Shown here: positions 6,147-6,667 of the stretch, piece by piece | Layout of the letters: every line of letters starts with the position of its first letter | How positions within the stretch are numbered: the stretch's first letter is position 1 | DNA from: an uncultured Bacteroidales bacterium | GTDB taxonomy: Bacteria; Bacteroidota; Bacteroidia; Bacteroidales; JAUNSR01 | Assembly (NCBI GenBank): GCA_947074245.1 | Contig: CAMTOW010000115.1 | Span: 1 to 6,667 of the forward strand | DNA length: 6,667 nt | Reading direction: 5' to 3' | Position numbers and translations under genes: made by a program | The notes under the pieces: model-generated | What the model was told of the DNA's origin: nothing | The model's input: the letters and a program-made list of their open reading frames with translations, nothing else | Databases searched by the model: none

Positions 6147-6186
6147 GGGAAGTGCGTGATGAAAACATTTTCTTCACGCACTTTTC
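6147..6186 (+). terminator. Strong hairpin between ruvB and the flippase gene; candidate terminator
   Basis: AAGTGCGTGA (6150-6159) pairs perfectly with TCACGCACTT (6174-6183). After a T-T mismatch the stem can continue with GAAA/TTTC and an ACAT loop. Outer G-C and G-U pairs could extend it to 6147-6186. The T-run after the GC-rich stem is only TTTT (6182-6185) and is partly paired, so as an intrinsic terminator it is modest. It lies 12 nt after the ruvB stop and ends about 16 nt before the flippase ATG, so it could also be an mRNA processing or translation-control element. Confidence 0.55.
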
Positions 6187-6201
6187 GCAAACACACGTTT
6201 T

Positions 6202-6667
6202 ATGTCGGGAATGAAAACACTTGCTAAGGATACGGCTCTGTATGGCCTTAGCTCCATCATAGGAAAACTGCTCAACTGGCTGCTGGTTCCGCTTTATGTA
6301 GTAAAAGTAAATGACTATGAATTCGGCGAAGTAACACAACTTTACGCCTGGTCCGGGCTCCTTCTGGTACTGCTTACCTACGGTCTTGAAACGGGTTTCT
6401 TCCGTTTTGCCAATAAAAACGAGGATAGCGATCCGAAACTCGTATACACCACCTGTCTGGGATCGATTTGGGCGACGACGTTCTTGTTCGCCTTCATCAT
6501 CTTCCTGTTCATCATCCCGATCTCCGATGCGCTTGGCTTTGCCGGACATGAAAGCTATATCGCCATGCTGCCGGCCGTCATCTCGATGGCTGTCATTTCC
6601 GCGCTTCCGTTCGCCTACCTGCGTTTGCAGACCAAGCCTTTGCGTTGCCCTTCGATCCAACTCTTGT
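6202..6667 (+). CDS. Oligosaccharide flippase / polysaccharide biosynthesis protein, N-terminal part (runs off window)
   Basis: The first 155 codons of a multi-pass inner-membrane protein of the MVF/MOP superfamily (Wzx-like), whose members flip lipid-linked oligosaccharides from the cytoplasmic to the periplasmic face. The start MSGMKTLAKDTALYGLSSI resembles Bacteroidota members of this family. Hydrophobic segments are seen at about 13-34, 46-64, 84-108 and 120-140, with ETGFFRFANK (63-72) in the loop after the second, a frequent pattern in these proteins. An alternative ATG lies three codons in (6211). The frame is still open at the edge; a full-length member would be roughly 450-500 residues. 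No -7 element is seen between the upstream hairpin and the ATG, so expression may come from read-through of ruvB transcripts or a promoter inside ruvB. Whether it serves the upstream LPS genes or another glycan cannot be told. Confidence 0.85.
   Translation, partial: MSGMKTLAKDTALYGLSSIIGKLLNWLLVPLYVVKVNDYEFGEVTQLYAWSGLLLVLLTYGLETGFFRFANKNEDSDPKLVYTTCLGSIWATTFLFAFIIFLFIIPISDALGFAGHESYIAMLPAVISMAVISALPFAYLRLQTKPLRCPSIQLL

Noticed and set aside
6043..6660. 205-codon minus-strand open frame under the ruvB end and flippase start
   Set aside because: Low-complexity charged translation (runs of E, R, Q) typical of the antisense of a membrane protein. It overlaps two convincing + strand genes.

Overview
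The window looks like a chromosomal segment from a Bacteroidota bacterium, most likely order Bacteroidales. Three lines of evidence point there. Five sites in the gaps match the Bacteroidota sigma-factor -7 element TAnnTTTG. The starts have A-rich leaders rather than Shine-Dalgarno sequences. The gene content (PdxB with its C-terminal dimerisation domain, a DUF4254 protein beside a GT9 glycosyltransferase, RuvB followed by a polysaccharide flippase) is typical of Bacteroidales genomes. Genus cannot be read from the window. No rRNA, tRNA, CRISPR array, insertion sequence or phage gene was seen.

Layout. 78-1199 (-) is pdxB, encoding erythronate-4-phosphate dehydrogenase of vitamin B6 (PLP) synthesis. 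1200-1546 is a divergent intergenic region with one promoter facing each way, a 14-bp perfect palindrome in the predicted pdxB leader and a repeated CTCCGAAAC motif. From 1547 everything reads on the + strand: a DUF4254 protein, a GT9 heptosyltransferase-like enzyme, a WaaP/Kdo-type sugar kinase, a GT2 glycosyltransferase, ruvB, and the first 155 codons of a Wzx/MATE-type flippase that runs off the right edge.

How the genes fit together. The DUF4254, GT9 and kinase genes are 18 and 22 nt apart, and the GT2 gene follows after 72 nt. This looks like a small lipopolysaccharide core / lipooligosaccharide assembly operon: two sugar transferases plus a kinase that would phosphorylate a core sugar, with the DUF4254 protein as an uncharacterised partner. 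The flippase at the right edge belongs to the same envelope-glycan theme. RuvB, the Holliday-junction branch-migration motor, is a housekeeping gene sitting between them. It probably has its own promoter, which lies inside the 5' part of the over-long ruvB reading frame and so supports the shorter 340-residue RuvB.

Novelty. I see no clear new defence or mobile system. The best candidates for undescribed biology are the conserved but functionally unknown DUF4254 protein in its LPS-core setting, the palindrome in the pdxB leader, and the long hairpin just upstream of the flippase start. Most other long open frames are shadows of these genes on the opposite strand.
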